DNA from: VYFG01 sp965248685 | GTDB taxonomy: Bacteria; Pseudomonadota; Gammaproteobacteria; Arenicellales; Poriferihabitantaceae | Length of the DNA stretch: 64,000 nucleotides | Direction of reading: 5' to 3' | NCBI GenBank assembly: GCA_965248685.1 | Contig: CBDFKC010000003.1 | Coordinates: 1,736,001 to 1,800,000, forward strand | Notes under the pieces: model-generated | What the model was told of the DNA's origin: nothing | What the model saw: the letters and a program-made list of their open reading frames with translations, nothing else | Database searches by the model: none | Program-made: the position numbers and the translations under genes | Shown here: positions 35,163 to 45,348 of the stretch, piece after piece | Numbering within the stretch: the stretch's first letter is position 1 | Layout: every line of letters starts with the position of its first letter

Positions 35163-36527
35163 TTATAAATACCAATCTGTTTCCAGGTGTTCTCCTTCCT
35201 TAAATGCCCGAAGCTCATTTAACTTACAGCTTGAATAAGCCCGCATATATTTTTCACCGAAATAGAGCTTAAGAAAATCGCTATTGCGACTTTGGTTAAA
35301 TGCACTTTCGGGATCGAATGGCAGGGTTGGGTCTACCTGTTCACCAGCGTTTCCGACATCTGCATTACCGGGAGAAATACCCTGGCTAATACCAAGATGG
35401 AGTGCGCTGAGAATTGTCGCCAGGGTTAAATAGGGATTAGCATCGGCGCCGGCAATTCGATGCTCGATGCGCCGGGCTTCACCATGACTTTTGGGTATCC
35501 GCATGGCAACAGAGCGGTTTTCAAAGGCCCAACTGGGGGTAACCGGCACGTAGTTATTGGGCGCGAATCGGTGGTAAGAATTAACGTTTGGGGCAAAGAT
35601 TCCGATACTGTCCGCCAGAGTCCGTTTCAGTCCACCTATCCCGTGATAGAGCGCTTCGGTGCCACATTCGTGACTGCCGTATTTTCCACCACCATCGAAG
35701 GCATTATTGCCCTCTTTATCCAGCAGACTGATATGCAGATGTAATCCGCTCCCCGATTGCTGGAGCCACGGCTTGGCCATAAAGCTGGCCTGATACCCGT
35801 GTTTACGGGCGATATTCAACACTGCTCGCCGAAACATCGCGCAATGATCAGCGGCCTGTAACAAGTTTCTGGAATGCTGCAGATTAATTTCAAATTGCCC
35901 CGGCGCGTACTCGCCGGAAATGGCGCCGGTGGTGATGCCCTGGAGCTGACAACAGCTTACTACTTCATCGAAAAATAGGCTGAATTCCTCGACGTCATCC
36001 ATGCTGTACACCTGAGTAGTACCAGTGCGTTGGCCGGACAGCGGAGAAATCGGGGGTTGTAGCCCTCCCTGTTGATCCCGTTCCTGATCTAACAGATAGA
36101 ATTCCAACTCGAACGCTACAACTGGAAACAATTCCAGTTCAGAAAATTTTTCGATAACCCGGGCTAGTACATTGCGCGGCTCATAATAATACGGCTCACC
36201 TTCAAGGGTCTGCAGACTCATCATGGTCTGGGCTGTGGGGATCTGCGCCCAGGGTGCGTTAACCAGGGTTCCGGGGACCATAAACCCCACTTCATCCGGA
36301 TCGCCATCGGAAAAACCCATTCCCTCCGGGTCCATACATTCGCCGGTAACCGCGAGTAAAAACGTACCTCCTGGCGTCATCATACCTGACTGGAATACTT
36401 TCCCCGCCTGGTTAATAGGATAGCGCTTGCCGCGAAATACGCATGAAAGATCCGGATAGAACACGTCGAGATACCGGGTCTCCGGGTATTGTTTCAGAAA
36501 TTCAGCTAAAGGGTCAGCGCGGGTCAA
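35163..36527 (-). CDS. glutamine synthetase-like gamma-glutamyl ligase
   Basis: 454 residues with the GS fold. Catalytic-barrel motifs are VAFELEFYLLD (metal-binding Glu), AISGEYAPGQFEINL, GSGLHLHISLLD (His), NSYHRFAPNNYVPV and RIEHRIAGADANPYLTLA. The family branch is that of gamma-glutamylpolyamine synthetases (PuuA-like) rather than biosynthetic GlnA, judged by the short N-terminus and the absence of the GlnA adenylylation loop. It would ligate glutamate to an amine using ATP. It lies 66 bp downstream of ddl. Confidence 0.88.
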   Translation of the reverse strand: MTRADPLAEFLKQYPETRYLDVFYPDLSCVFRGKRYPINQAGKVFQSGMMTPGGTFLLAVTGECMDPEGMGFSDGDPDEVGFMVPGTLVNAPWAQIPTAQTMMSLQTLEGEPYYYEPRNVLARVIEKFSELELFPVVAFELEFYLLDQERDQQGGLQPPISPLSGQRTGTTQVYSMDDVEEFSLFFDEVVSCCQLQGITTGAISGEYAPGQFEINLQHSRNLLQAADHCAMFRRAVLNIARKHGYQASFMAKPWLQQSGSGLHLHISLLDKEGNNAFDGGGKYGSHECGTEALYHGIGGLKRTLADSIGIFAPNVNSYHRFAPNNYVPVTPSWAFENRSVAMRIPKSHGEARRIEHRIAGADANPYLTLATILSALHLGISQGISPGNADVGNAGEQVDPTLPFDPESAFNQSRNSDFLKLYFGEKYMRAYSSCKLNELRAFKEGEHLETDWYL

Positions 36528-36593
36528 AATTATGCAATGGGGGAATAAACCGCGAAGTTTAACGGAATATTGGATCTAACACACCGCAGGCAT

Positions 36594-37736
36594 TTAAAAG
36601 GCGCGTTTTAATGTTGCCCGGGATTGATGCTGTTCAATTGCGAGAGCCAATAACCTGTCGATCAATTCGGAATAGGGTATTCCGCTTGCAGCCCACATTT
36701 TTGGGTACATACTAATAGGGGTGAATCCAGGCAAAGTGTTTATTTCGTTGAGGTAGACTTTATCGGTTCCTCGTTCCACGAAAAAATCTACTCTGGACAG
36801 ACCCGCGCCATCAATTGCCTTGAATGCCTGTATTGCAAGTTGCCGAACCTTGAGCGTTGCGGCATCCGAAATCCTCGCCGGGATCAGGGTCTCGGATTTA
36901 TCATCTATGTATTTGGTTTCATAATTATAAAACTCAGCCCCGGGAATTATTTCTCCTACTGTCGATGCGATGGGGTCTTGATTACCCAGTACCGCACATT
37001 CGATTTCCTGACAATTTTCCATGGACCGTTCAACCACAATTTTGTTGTCGAATTCCAATGCCAGCAGGATCGCCTTTTCAAGTTCTTCACGATCATGCGC
37101 TTTACTCACACCGACGCTGGAACCCATATTTGCTGGTTTCACAAAGATTGGGAGGCCAAGCTGGGTGATCGCCTGGTCAATAATTCCTCTTGAATCTTTA
37201 TTCCATTCGAATCGCGTTACCACCAGGCAGGGGGATTGGGGAATACCAGCAGCGGCAAAAACCTGTTTGGCCAAGGCTTTATCCATCGCGATTGAAGACG
37301 CCGCGACGCCACAGCCCACATAGGGTATCCCGGCCATCTCAAATACTCCCTGGATAGTGCCGTCTTCGCCAAAGGTTCCATGCAGTATCGGAAAAATGAC
37401 ATCAAGGGAAGGTAGCCTAGCGCCCTGGCCTGCAGCATCGGCCAGGTTACCCTGGTGATAAAGATCAAGGGTAACCTGGTCGTTGCTGGCCGATGCAGAT
37501 TTTGTTGAAGTCTGGGGGTCTGGCAGCATGTTAACTTCCTTGCCCACAATTAATTGATCCAGCGTGGGTGCCAGATGCCAGCGCCCGGATTTATCTATTC
37601 CAATTAAATGAACATCGTATTTATCGCGGTCAATAGCTGCTAGCACTGACCTTGCCGATACCACCGAGACTTCGTGTTCACAGGAACGACCACCCAGAAG
37701 AATACCAACGCTAAGCTTATTTTTATCCACTGACAT
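36594..37736 (-). CDS. ddl: D-alanine--D-alanine ligase
   Basis: 380 residues, an ATP-grasp enzyme making the D-Ala-D-Ala dipeptide for peptidoglycan. N-terminal LLGGRSCEHEVSVVSARSV, HGTFGEDGTIQGVFEMAG, ATP-binding VKPANMGSSVGVSKAHD and C-terminal YLNEINTLPGFTPISMYPKM with metal ligands are all present. The length fits the DdlA subclass. It stands between the nuo operon and the GS-like gene, all on the minus strand, and is not part of a mur cluster here. Confidence 0.96.
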   Translation of the reverse strand: MSVDKNKLSVGILLGGRSCEHEVSVVSARSVLAAIDRDKYDVHLIGIDKSGRWHLAPTLDQLIVGKEVNMLPDPQTSTKSASASNDQVTLDLYHQGNLADAAGQGARLPSLDVIFPILHGTFGEDGTIQGVFEMAGIPYVGCGVAASSIAMDKALAKQVFAAAGIPQSPCLVVTRFEWNKDSRGIIDQAITQLGLPIFVKPANMGSSVGVSKAHDREELEKAILLALEFDNKIVVERSMENCQEIECAVLGNQDPIASTVGEIIPGAEFYNYETKYIDDKSETLIPARISDAATLKVRQLAIQAFKAIDGAGLSRVDFFVERGTDKVYLNEINTLPGFTPISMYPKMWAASGIPYSELIDRLLALAIEQHQSRATLKRAF

Positions 37737-37879
37737 TATTAACCGTTTGCGTGGGGTAATGTACGTCGCCGAACTTGCAGATTAAGTCCATTATGGTGGC
37801 GCTGGCATGGCGATACCATGTCCTTTGAACTTAACCGGTTACTTTAGGCAAGTTGACCAATAGCTCTAGGAACTAGGAC

Positions 37880-39331
37880 CTAGACCGAAAACTTTTCGAT
37901 AACTTGATTGCACAGCGCGATCAAGCCACCGACCCAGGGCAGAATGGCGACAAGCAAAAGAATATTAACCGTCAACACTGTGGCCAGGCCGCGGGATTCG
38001 GTTATCGGCAATTCATTTTCAGGAGCGTCAAAATAAGCCAGTTTGATGATCCGGAGATAGTAGTAGGCGCCGATGACGGCCAGTACTACCGCGACCGCCG
38101 CGACCCAAATCAACTGGGCGTTGACCAGTGCTTGGATTACTGAGAATTTTGCAAAAAATCCGACGGTAGGTGGAATCCCGGCCATTGACAGCATCAGTAT
38201 CAGTAGAAGAAATGCGGTCCAGGGGCTTCGTTTACTCAGGCCTTTAAGGTCGTTAAGCTGATCTGATTCATGGTCTTTGGTTGCTAGATACAACACTAAG
38301 CCAAACGCAGCCAGACTCATAACCGCATAAATCAGGACATAGAACAAAGAGGCGCTATAGCCGCTGGCAGTTCCCGCCAAAATTCCACAGAGAAAGAATC
38401 CCATATGAGAAATCGTCGAATACGCCAGCATGCGCTTCAGGTTTTCCTGGGCGATCGCGATGATATTTCCAATAGCGATGGAGAGTAGTGCCAGAATAAT
38501 CAGCATTTGTTGCCACATACCATGAAGGTCTTCGAGGCCGCCAGCCAGGAGGCGTAACGAAATGGCGAAAGCTGCAATCTTAGGCGCGGCACCGATAAAG
38601 GCGGTGGTCGACGTGGGTGACCCGTGATATACATCCGGAACCCACATATGAAATGGCACGGCACCGAGTTTGAATCCCAGAGCTACTACGATAAATACCA
38701 CCGCCAGAGCAACTGCCACGCTGTCTTTGGCTTCGGCGCCTAGAGAGGTGCTGATGACAGACAATTGAAGAGAGCCGGTAAGACCATACAACAGTGACAT
38801 GCCATACAGCAGGATACTTGAGGCCAGCGCGCCCAGCACGAAATACTTCATGGCAGCTTCAACTGCCAGCTTATCGTCGCGGTAAAATGCAATCATGGCA
38901 TAAAGGCACAGCGACATCAGCTCGAGTCCCAGGTATAGCGTCAGCAGATGGTTGGCCGAGGCCATTACCATCATGCCAACAACCCCGAACAAACCCAGCA
39001 CATAATACTCGCCTTTAAAAATATCGCGATCCAGGTTGTATTGACGACTATAAACAAATGCGCCAGCGGAAATCAGACAAATCGCAATCTTGAGTAAATC
39101 CGCCATGGGATCGTCAATAAACATGTTATTGAATGCGAAAACAACGTCGGTATTGAAATCTAGTAACATGATCAGTGCAGTTGCAACCAGGCTGCCGATC
39201 GACAACAGATAGCAAATACGATGGGTGATCTCTTCCCGTAAGTACAGGCCCGCCACAAGTATCAGGCATGCCATAAAGGCAAGGAACATTTCCGGCGTAG
39301 CCGCAGCAGCTTTTAGAGCTTCAACGTTCAT
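37880..39331 (-). CDS. nuoN: NADH-quinone oxidoreductase subunit N
   Basis: 483 residues, about 14 membrane helices, an antiporter-like proton-pumping subunit of complex I. Typical helix-7/8 region is FKLGAVPFHMWVPDVYHGSP and the discontinuous-helix segment is LKRMLAYSTISHMGFFLCG, with the conserved lysines and histidine. It is the last gene of the nuo operon, 11 bp after nuoM; no T-rich hairpin follows in the 143 bp before ddl. Confidence 0.98.
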   Translation of the reverse strand: MNVEALKAAAATPEMFLAFMACLILVAGLYLREEITHRICYLLSIGSLVATALIMLLDFNTDVVFAFNNMFIDDPMADLLKIAICLISAGAFVYSRQYNLDRDIFKGEYYVLGLFGVVGMMVMASANHLLTLYLGLELMSLCLYAMIAFYRDDKLAVEAAMKYFVLGALASSILLYGMSLLYGLTGSLQLSVISTSLGAEAKDSVAVALAVVFIVVALGFKLGAVPFHMWVPDVYHGSPTSTTAFIGAAPKIAAFAISLRLLAGGLEDLHGMWQQMLIILALLSIAIGNIIAIAQENLKRMLAYSTISHMGFFLCGILAGTASGYSASLFYVLIYAVMSLAAFGLVLYLATKDHESDQLNDLKGLSKRSPWTAFLLLILMLSMAGIPPTVGFFAKFSVIQALVNAQLIWVAAVAVVLAVIGAYYYLRIIKLAYFDAPENELPITESRGLATVLTVNILLLVAILPWVGGLIALCNQVIEKFSV

Positions 39332-39342
39332 CTGTCTTTAAT

Positions 39343-40824
39343 TCACATCAATTTTGATTGAGCTGTATGGAGCAGCAGGTTGTCGATGGTGGCATGCATC
39401 ACTTCCAGAATCGGATTTGGCCAAATACCAACGATCAGTACCATGGCAGCTAGGATGCCAAGAAACAGTATTTCACGGCTGTTTACGTCTTTGAGAGCGG
39501 CAACATCATCGCTTACCACTTTGCCGTATATGACTCGTTTTACCATCCAAAGGGTATAAGCCGCGCCAAAGATCAGAGTGAGCGCAGCAATTATTGCAAA
39601 CCAGGCGTTGGCCTTGAACGAACCCATGATGACGAGGAATTCACCGACAAACCCCGAAGTGCCTGGCAGACCCGAATTTGCCATGGCAAATAGCACCATA
39701 AAGGCGGCGAACACCGGCATTGGTGTAGCGACACCACCGTAGGTGTTAATCATGCGGGAATGTAACCGATCGTAAAGTACACCAACGCACAAAAACAAAG
39801 CGCCGGAAATAAATCCATGGGAAATCATTTGCATCATCGCCCCTTCGACTCCCTGGCTGTTGAATACGAACAATCCCAGGGTAACGAAGCCCATATGGGA
39901 AATTGACGAATACGCAATCAATTTTTTCATGTCCTGCTGAACCAGTGCGACCAGGGCTATATAGACTACCCCAATCAATGACAGCGTGATCATGAACCAG
40001 GCGAGTTCGTGACTCGCATCCGGGGTAATGGGCATATTAAAGCGAATAAACCCATAGCCGCCCATTTTCAACATAATAGCCGCCAGAATCACCGAACCTC
40101 CGGTGGGTGCTTCTACGTGGGCGTCCGGTAACCAGGTGTGAACCGGAAACATCGGAACCTTTACCGCGAACGCCGCGAAAAATGCCAGGAATATATAGAT
40201 TTGCGGCGTCAATTCGAGCTTCAGGTCATGGTATTCAAGAATGCTGAAACTACCTCCACTCTTGTTATACAGGTAGAGAAATGCGACCAGCATTAATAAT
40301 GACCCGAGCAGGGTGTACAGAAAAAACTTGATGGTGGCGTAGATCCGGTTTGGCCCGCCCCAGATGCCAATGATCAGAAACATTGGTATTAGCATCGCTT
40401 CCCAGAATACATAAAACAGTACCGCATCCAGGGACGAAAATACCCCGATCATAATGCCTTCCATGATCAGGAATGCCGCCATGTACTGCGCTACGCGTTC
40501 GGTAATAACCTGCCATCCGGCGATAATCACGATTAGCGTAAGCAATGTGGTAAGCAGAATCAACGGCATGGAAATGCCATCCACGCCAAGGGAATACCAG
40601 ACGTTAAAACTACTGATCCATTCACCCCGTTCGGTAAACTGCATCGCCGCTGTAGTTGGGTCAAACCGCGTGTATAGCGGCAGGCTCAGGAGAAAAACCG
40701 CTATGGAAAATCCCAGCGCAAGTTTCCTTGCCAGCGGCGCCCGATGATCGCCGCCGGTTCCAAGGATCATGACCCCGGCCAGAATGGGTAGCCAGATCAG
40801 GATGCTGAGCAGATTATTTTGCAT
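39343..40824 (-). CDS. nuoM: NADH-quinone oxidoreductase subunit M
   Basis: 493 residues, about 14 helices, a second antiporter-like subunit. Recognisable segments are FWEAMLIPMFLIIGIWGG (key Glu of helix 5), PMFPVHTWLPDAHVEAPTGG and MKKLIAYSSISHMGFVTLG. It lies between nuoL and nuoN with short gaps, as in all canonical nuo operons. Confidence 0.98.
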   Translation of the reverse strand: MQNNLLSILIWLPILAGVMILGTGGDHRAPLARKLALGFSIAVFLLSLPLYTRFDPTTAAMQFTERGEWISSFNVWYSLGVDGISMPLILLTTLLTLIVIIAGWQVITERVAQYMAAFLIMEGIMIGVFSSLDAVLFYVFWEAMLIPMFLIIGIWGGPNRIYATIKFFLYTLLGSLLMLVAFLYLYNKSGGSFSILEYHDLKLELTPQIYIFLAFFAAFAVKVPMFPVHTWLPDAHVEAPTGGSVILAAIMLKMGGYGFIRFNMPITPDASHELAWFMITLSLIGVVYIALVALVQQDMKKLIAYSSISHMGFVTLGLFVFNSQGVEGAMMQMISHGFISGALFLCVGVLYDRLHSRMINTYGGVATPMPVFAAFMVLFAMANSGLPGTSGFVGEFLVIMGSFKANAWFAIIAALTLIFGAAYTLWMVKRVIYGKVVSDDVAALKDVNSREILFLGILAAMVLIVGIWPNPILEVMHATIDNLLLHTAQSKLM

Positions 40825-40886
40825 AAACCGAACAAATTAAATTGGAAGATTTTTTATTAATGCCAATCAAAAGATTTGCCGCGTTT

Positions 40887-42851
40887 CTATCGCACCCAAA
40901 CAAAGATTGTAACCAGCGCAAACAGGCCGATTATCATGGCGAACGCATAGTGAAAAGTTTTACCGGTCTGACTTTCACGCATCATTCCAGAAAATAACCC
41001 AACGGTTTTAGCGGTACCATTGACCACTACTCCGTCAATCAGGCCGGCATCTGCGTACTTGTGAAAAAACTTTCCAAGTATCAGCGAACCACCGGCAAAA
41101 ACTTTTTGGTAAAACTGATCGAAGCCATATTTGTTCTCGACAATTCTTGTCAGGGGTCCAAATGCGCCTGCAATCTTGCCAGGCAGCGCTTTGTTCCGGC
41201 AATAACAGTACCAGGCAAACAAGATTCCGCCCAAAGCCAGCCAGAACGGTGCGGTCAGGAAACCATGACCAATGGTGGCGAAAATCAAACCAGCTCCGGT
41301 ATGACCCTGATGGCTTGCTGCCAGGGCGGCAACCACATCGTGCTCCGGTTTAACAAATATTGAATTGCCAAAGTATTCGCCAGTTAACACTGGTTCAAAA
41401 AACAGGAAACCAGCGACCATTGATGGAATCGCCAGTGCGATCAATGGCCAGGTAACCACCTTCGGTGATTCATCCAGATGCTGTCTAGTGTGGTCATCGG
41501 ATCGGTTGGTTCCATGAAAAGTCATAAAGAACAACCGAAACGAATAGAATGCGGTGATAAACACGCCAAGCAATACTGCGATATAGGCGTAATTGGCGCC
41601 CCAGATGTGACTATGATGAACCGATTCGATAATTGCGTCTTTGGAGAAGAACCCGGCAAACGGCGGGATCCCGGCCAATGCTATCGAACCGATAAAGCAG
41701 GTGACATAGGTGATTGGCATAATCGCCCTGAGTCCACCCATCTTGCGCATGTCCTGTTCGTGGTGCATGGCAATTATCACCGAACCGGCGCAGAGAAATA
41801 ACAGTGCCTTGAAGAATGCATGGGTGCCAAGATGAAAGATGGCGACTTCGTAAGCAGAGGCCCCCAGCGCCACCGTCATATAACCGAGTTGGGACAGGGT
41901 CGAATAGGCAACTACCCGTTTGATGTCGTTTTGAACCAGGCCGATCAACGCCATGAAAATTGCCGTGGTGGCGCCAATAACGATGACTACAGATAGTGCC
42001 GTTTCTGAATACTCGAACAGCGGGGACATTCTGGCAACCAGAAAAATCCCTGCGGTTACCATTGTAGCAGCATGGATCAGTGCAGAAATTGGGGTAGGGC
42101 CCTCCATGGAATCCGGCAGCCAAACATGCAGTGGAACCTGGGCTGATTTACCCATAGCGCCAACAAACAGCAGCAGGCAAATGACAGTGATCCAATTCCA
42201 CTCACCGAAGAAACTGTCTACGGTTTGGTTGCTGGCTCCATCAACGGCAGCAAACACGGTGGCATAGTCAAGGGAGTTGAACACGTATAATACTGCGGCG
42301 AGGCCCAGCAAAAAACCGAAGTCTCCCACTCGATTAACCAGAAACGCCTTCATATTGGCAAAGATTGCGGATTCTTTTTCGTACCAAAATCCAATCAGCA
42401 AATAGGAAACCAGACCAACCGCTTCCCAGCCAAAAAATAACTGCAGAAAGTTGTTCGACATCACCAGCATCAACATGGCGAACGTGAACAGAGAGATATA
42501 ACAGAAGAATCGTTGATACCCGGGGTCATCATGCATATACCCAATGGTATAGATATGCACCATCAGCGATACAAAGGTAACCACCACCATCATCGTAGCG
42601 GTGAGTTGATCGATCAGAAATCCGATCTGCATGGATACGCCGCCACTGATCGCCCAGTTATACAGCGCCCCATTGAAAATATTGCCCGCGCGCACATCGG
42701 CGTAAACCACCAGTGACAAACACAATGCGATAGTGACGCCGCCAATTGTTACGCAATGTGCCCCGGCACGGCCGATCTTTTTGCCTAGCAGCCCGGCGAC
42801 AATTGACGCGAATAGACAGACCAGGGGAATGGCGAGATAGATAGTCTTCAT
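40887..42851 (-). CDS. nuoL: NADH-quinone oxidoreductase subunit L
   Basis: 654 residues, the largest antiporter-like subunit. [20 protein letters not shown] carries the helix-5 Glu, [20 protein letters not shown] and [20 protein letters not shown] follow, and the long C-terminal part would form the lateral helix that spans nuoM and nuoN. The start overlaps the nuoK stop by 4 bp, implying translational coupling. Confidence 0.98.
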   Translation of the reverse strand: MKTIYLAIPLVCLFASIVAGLLGKKIGRAGAHCVTIGGVTIALCLSLVVYADVRAGNIFNGALYNWAISGGVSMQIGFLIDQLTATMMVVVTFVSLMVHIYTIGYMHDDPGYQRFFCYISLFTFAMLMLVMSNNFLQLFFGWEAVGLVSYLLIGFWYEKESAIFANMKAFLVNRVGDFGFLLGLAAVLYVFNSLDYATVFAAVDGASNQTVDSFFGEWNWITVICLLLFVGAMGKSAQVPLHVWLPDSMEGPTPISALIHAATMVTAGIFLVARMSPLFEYSETALSVVIVIGATTAIFMALIGLVQNDIKRVVAYSTLSQLGYMTVALGASAYEVAIFHLGTHAFFKALLFLCAGSVIIAMHHEQDMRKMGGLRAIMPITYVTCFIGSIALAGIPPFAGFFSKDAIIESVHHSHIWGANYAYIAVLLGVFITAFYSFRLFFMTFHGTNRSDDHTRQHLDESPKVVTWPLIALAIPSMVAGFLFFEPVLTGEYFGNSIFVKPEHDVVAALAASHQGHTGAGLIFATIGHGFLTAPFWLALGGILFAWYCYCRNKALPGKIAGAFGPLTRIVENKYGFDQFYQKVFAGGSLILGKFFHKYADAGLIDGVVVNGTAKTVGLFSGMMRESQTGKTFHYAFAMIIGLFALVTIFVWVR

Positions 42852-43153
42852 CCTTTCAGCGAGTCCAGTTCTTCGACGTTAATAGTGTGGCGGCTGCGAA
42901 ACAGCACGATCAGAATAGCTAGGCCAATGGCCGCTTCTGCGGCAGCCACGGTGAGAATGAAAAACACAAATACCTGGCCGGCAGTATCATCCAAATAGCG
43001 AGAGAACGCGACGAAATTCATATTAACCGCGAGCAGTAACAACTCGATGGACATCAGTAAGATGACCACGTTCTTGCGGTTAAGGAATATCCCGACGATG
43101 CTGATACCAAACAGTATTGCGCCAAGTACCAAATAATGGGACAGCGGTATCAT
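42848..43153 (-). CDS. nuoK: NADH-quinone oxidoreductase subunit K
   Basis: 101 residues with three helices. [20 protein letters not shown] carries the conserved intramembrane Glu of the second helix and [20 protein letters not shown] the Glu of the third. It overlaps both nuoJ and nuoL by 4 bp. Confidence 0.98.
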   Translation of the reverse strand: MIPLSHYLVLGAILFGISIVGIFLNRKNVVILLMSIELLLLAVNMNFVAFSRYLDDTAGQVFVFFILTVAAAEAAIGLAILIVLFRSRHTINVEELDSLKG

Positions 43154-43761
43154 GTCTGTTCACCCCGGGATTCTGACTTCATCTTTACGATACGCAGGCG
43201 ATCCTCGCGATTGACCTTGACCTGGGTTGCTGGATTGATGTATTTGCTCTCAGGACGCCGCCGCATGGTGAGCGCAATGGCTGCGACAATGGCTACCAGC
43301 AATATTATCGCCGCGATCTCGAAGGGATAAACGTATTCGGTATACAACAGACGACCAAGTTCTTTGGAGTTACTGTAGTCAGCCCCGTGGGCTTCCGGGT
43401 TTGCGAAATCTCTGGCACCGAATCCATTTACCATTACCAGGGCGATTTCCACAATAAGCAACAGTGCAATTATGCTGCCAACGGGCAGATAGCGGGCGAA
43501 TCCGGCGCGCATAACCGCCAGATCGATATCGAGCATCATCACAACAAAAAGGAATAACACCATTACAGCGCCGACGTACACCAGAACCAGGACGATCGCC
43601 AGAAATTCTGCTTCCAGAGTGATCCAGATGCAGGCCGCGCTGAAGAATGCCAATACCAGAAACAGCGCTGACTTAACCGGGTTACGTATGGTAACTACCA
43701 TGGCGGCAGCAAACACCAGCACCGCGCTGAATACGTAAAAACAAAGTTGGACAAAGGTCAT
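43150..43761 (-). CDS. nuoJ: NADH-quinone oxidoreductase subunit J
   Basis: 203 residues with five membrane helices, including [20 protein letters not shown] and the TM3 segment [20 protein letters not shown] that contains the pi-bulge. A polar C-terminal tail of ~40 residues follows. It is 17 bp after nuoI and overlaps nuoK. Confidence 0.97.
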   Translation of the reverse strand: MTFVQLCFYVFSAVLVFAAAMVVTIRNPVKSALFLVLAFFSAACIWITLEAEFLAIVLVLVYVGAVMVLFLFVVMMLDIDLAVMRAGFARYLPVGSIIALLLIVEIALVMVNGFGARDFANPEAHGADYSNSKELGRLLYTEYVYPFEIAAIILLVAIVAAIALTMRRRPESKYINPATQVKVNREDRLRIVKMKSESRGEQT

Positions 43762-43778
43762 AACAGGATTCTTAACAT

Positions 43779-44270
43779 TTATCGGTAAGGCGCGTCCTGC
43801 CGCCGCGCCTCGGCAATATCTTTTTCATATTTGTCGCCGAGTTCAAGCAGGCGGTCTTTATCAATCATACGTTCGTGATTTTCTTCCATATGAAATTCGT
43901 GGATGTCGGTCAGGACGATAGAATCAACCGGGCAAGCCTCTTCGCAAAAGCCGCAATAAATACATTTAAACAGATCGATGTCATAGCGTGTGGTGCGCCG
44001 CTGACCGTCGTCCCGTTCTTTCGAATCAATGGTAATCGCCAAAGCGGGACAAACTGCTTCGCATAGTTTGCAGGCAATACAGCGTTCTTCACCGTTGGGG
44101 TATCGGCGTAACGCATGAAGGCCACGAAACCGGGGCGACTTTGGGGTCTTTTCCTCGGGGTACATAATCGTAATCTTCTTGTTGAACAGGCGACGCCCGG
44201 TCACGCCAAGGCCTTTTCTCAATTCCTGTAGTGAGAAAGTCTTGTACAACTGTTTGAAGTCAATACCCAT
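43779..44270 (-). CDS. nuoI: NADH-quinone oxidoreductase subunit I
   Basis: 163 residues with two [4Fe-4S] ferredoxin motifs, [16 protein letters not shown] and [17 protein letters not shown], which hold clusters N6a and N6b. These pass electrons from the NuoG arm to Nuo[19 protein letters not shown] is the conserved lead-in. It sits between nuoH and nuoJ in the standard order. Confidence 0.98.
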   Translation of the reverse strand: MGIDFKQLYKTFSLQELRKGLGVTGRRLFNKKITIMYPEEKTPKSPRFRGLHALRRYPNGEERCIACKLCEAVCPALAITIDSKERDDGQRRTTRYDIDLFKCIYCGFCEEACPVDSIVLTDIHEFHMEENHERMIDKDRLLELGDKYEKDIAEARRQDAPYR

Positions 44271-44301
44271 ATTTTTGTCCTGTCAAAGTCTGAATAAGGT
44301 C

Positions 44302-45348
44302 TTAGCCGAAAAATGCACCCAATGGGGTATAAAATTTCGCGATACCAATCACAAAAATCCATACTAGCGTTACCGGTATCAAGATTTTCCAACCCAAACG
44401 CATAATTTGATCATAGCGGTAGCGTGGGAATGTGGCGCGAAACCAGAGAAATAAAAACGCTACCGCCGAGGTCTTTAATCCAAACCAGAGTACCGGTGGT
44501 ATCCAGGTGAATGGCGCCACTTCAACCGGTGGTAGCCAGCCGCCGAGAAACATCACCACGGTAAGTGCGGCGATCAGTATCATATTGGCGTATTCGGCGA
44601 GGAAGAATACGGCAAATGCCATGCCGGAGTATTCCACGTGAAAGCCAGCAACAATTTCGGATTCGCCTTCAGCGACGTCGAACGGCGCTCGATTGGTTTC
44701 CGCCACACCCGAAATAAAATACACCATAAATAGCGGTAACAACGGCAGGAAATACCATTGATGCAGTCCGCCAGCCTGACCCTCGACAATCTCGCGCAGA
44801 TTAAGGCTGCCCGCTACCATTAAAACACCGACCAGGGCGAAACCCATGGCAATTTCATAGGCGACGATCTGGGCTGCGGATCGCATCGCACCGAGAAAGG
44901 CATACTTCGAATTAGAGGCCCATCCAGCGACGATAACGCCGTACACCCCCATGGAGGTTAGCGCCAATACATATAATAGACTGGCGTCTATATCTGCGAG
45001 AATTAATTTATCGCTAAATGGCATAACCGCCCAGGCGGCCAACGCTGGCGCCAGGGACAGGATAGGCGCCATAAGAAATAAGAACTTATTTGAACGGGTC
45101 GGGATAATGATTTCCTTCATCATTAGCTTGAGCGCGTCGGCGATGGGCTGCAGCCAGCCTTTGGGTCCAACTCGATTGGGTCCAACCCGCAACTGCATGT
45201 AGCCAATTACCTTGCGCTCGGCAAAGGTGAAATAGGCCACGCAAATCATCAAGGGCAGGAGAATTGCGACGATTTTCATCATGACCCAGATGGTGATCTG
45301 CAATCCTTCAGGCAGCCACGACGTCATATAAAAAACCAGGTCTCTCAT
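44302..45348 (-). CDS. nuoH: NADH-quinone oxidoreductase subunit H
   Basis: 348 residues with about eight helices, forming much of the quinone chamber. Conserved loops are [20 protein letters not shown], then [20 protein letters not shown], which holds the essential acidic residues, and [20 protein letters not shown]. Its start overlaps the nuoG stop by 4 bp. Confidence 0.98.
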   Translation of the reverse strand: MRDLVFYMTSWLPEGLQITIWVMMKIVAILLPLMICVAYFTFAERKVIGYMQLRVGPNRVGPKGWLQPIADALKLMMKEIIIPTRSNKFLFLMAPILSLAPALAAWAVMPFSDKLILADIDASLLYVLALTSMGVYGVIVAGWASNSKYAFLGAMRSAAQIVAYEIAMGFALVGVLMVAGSLNLREIVEGQAGGLHQWYFLPLLPLFMVYFISGVAETNRAPFDVAEGESEIVAGFHVEYSGMAFAVFFLAEYANMILIAALTVVMFLGGWLPPVEVAPFTWIPPVLWFGLKTSAVAFLFLWFRATFPRYRYDQIMRLGWKILIPVTLVWIFVIGIAKFYTPLGAFFG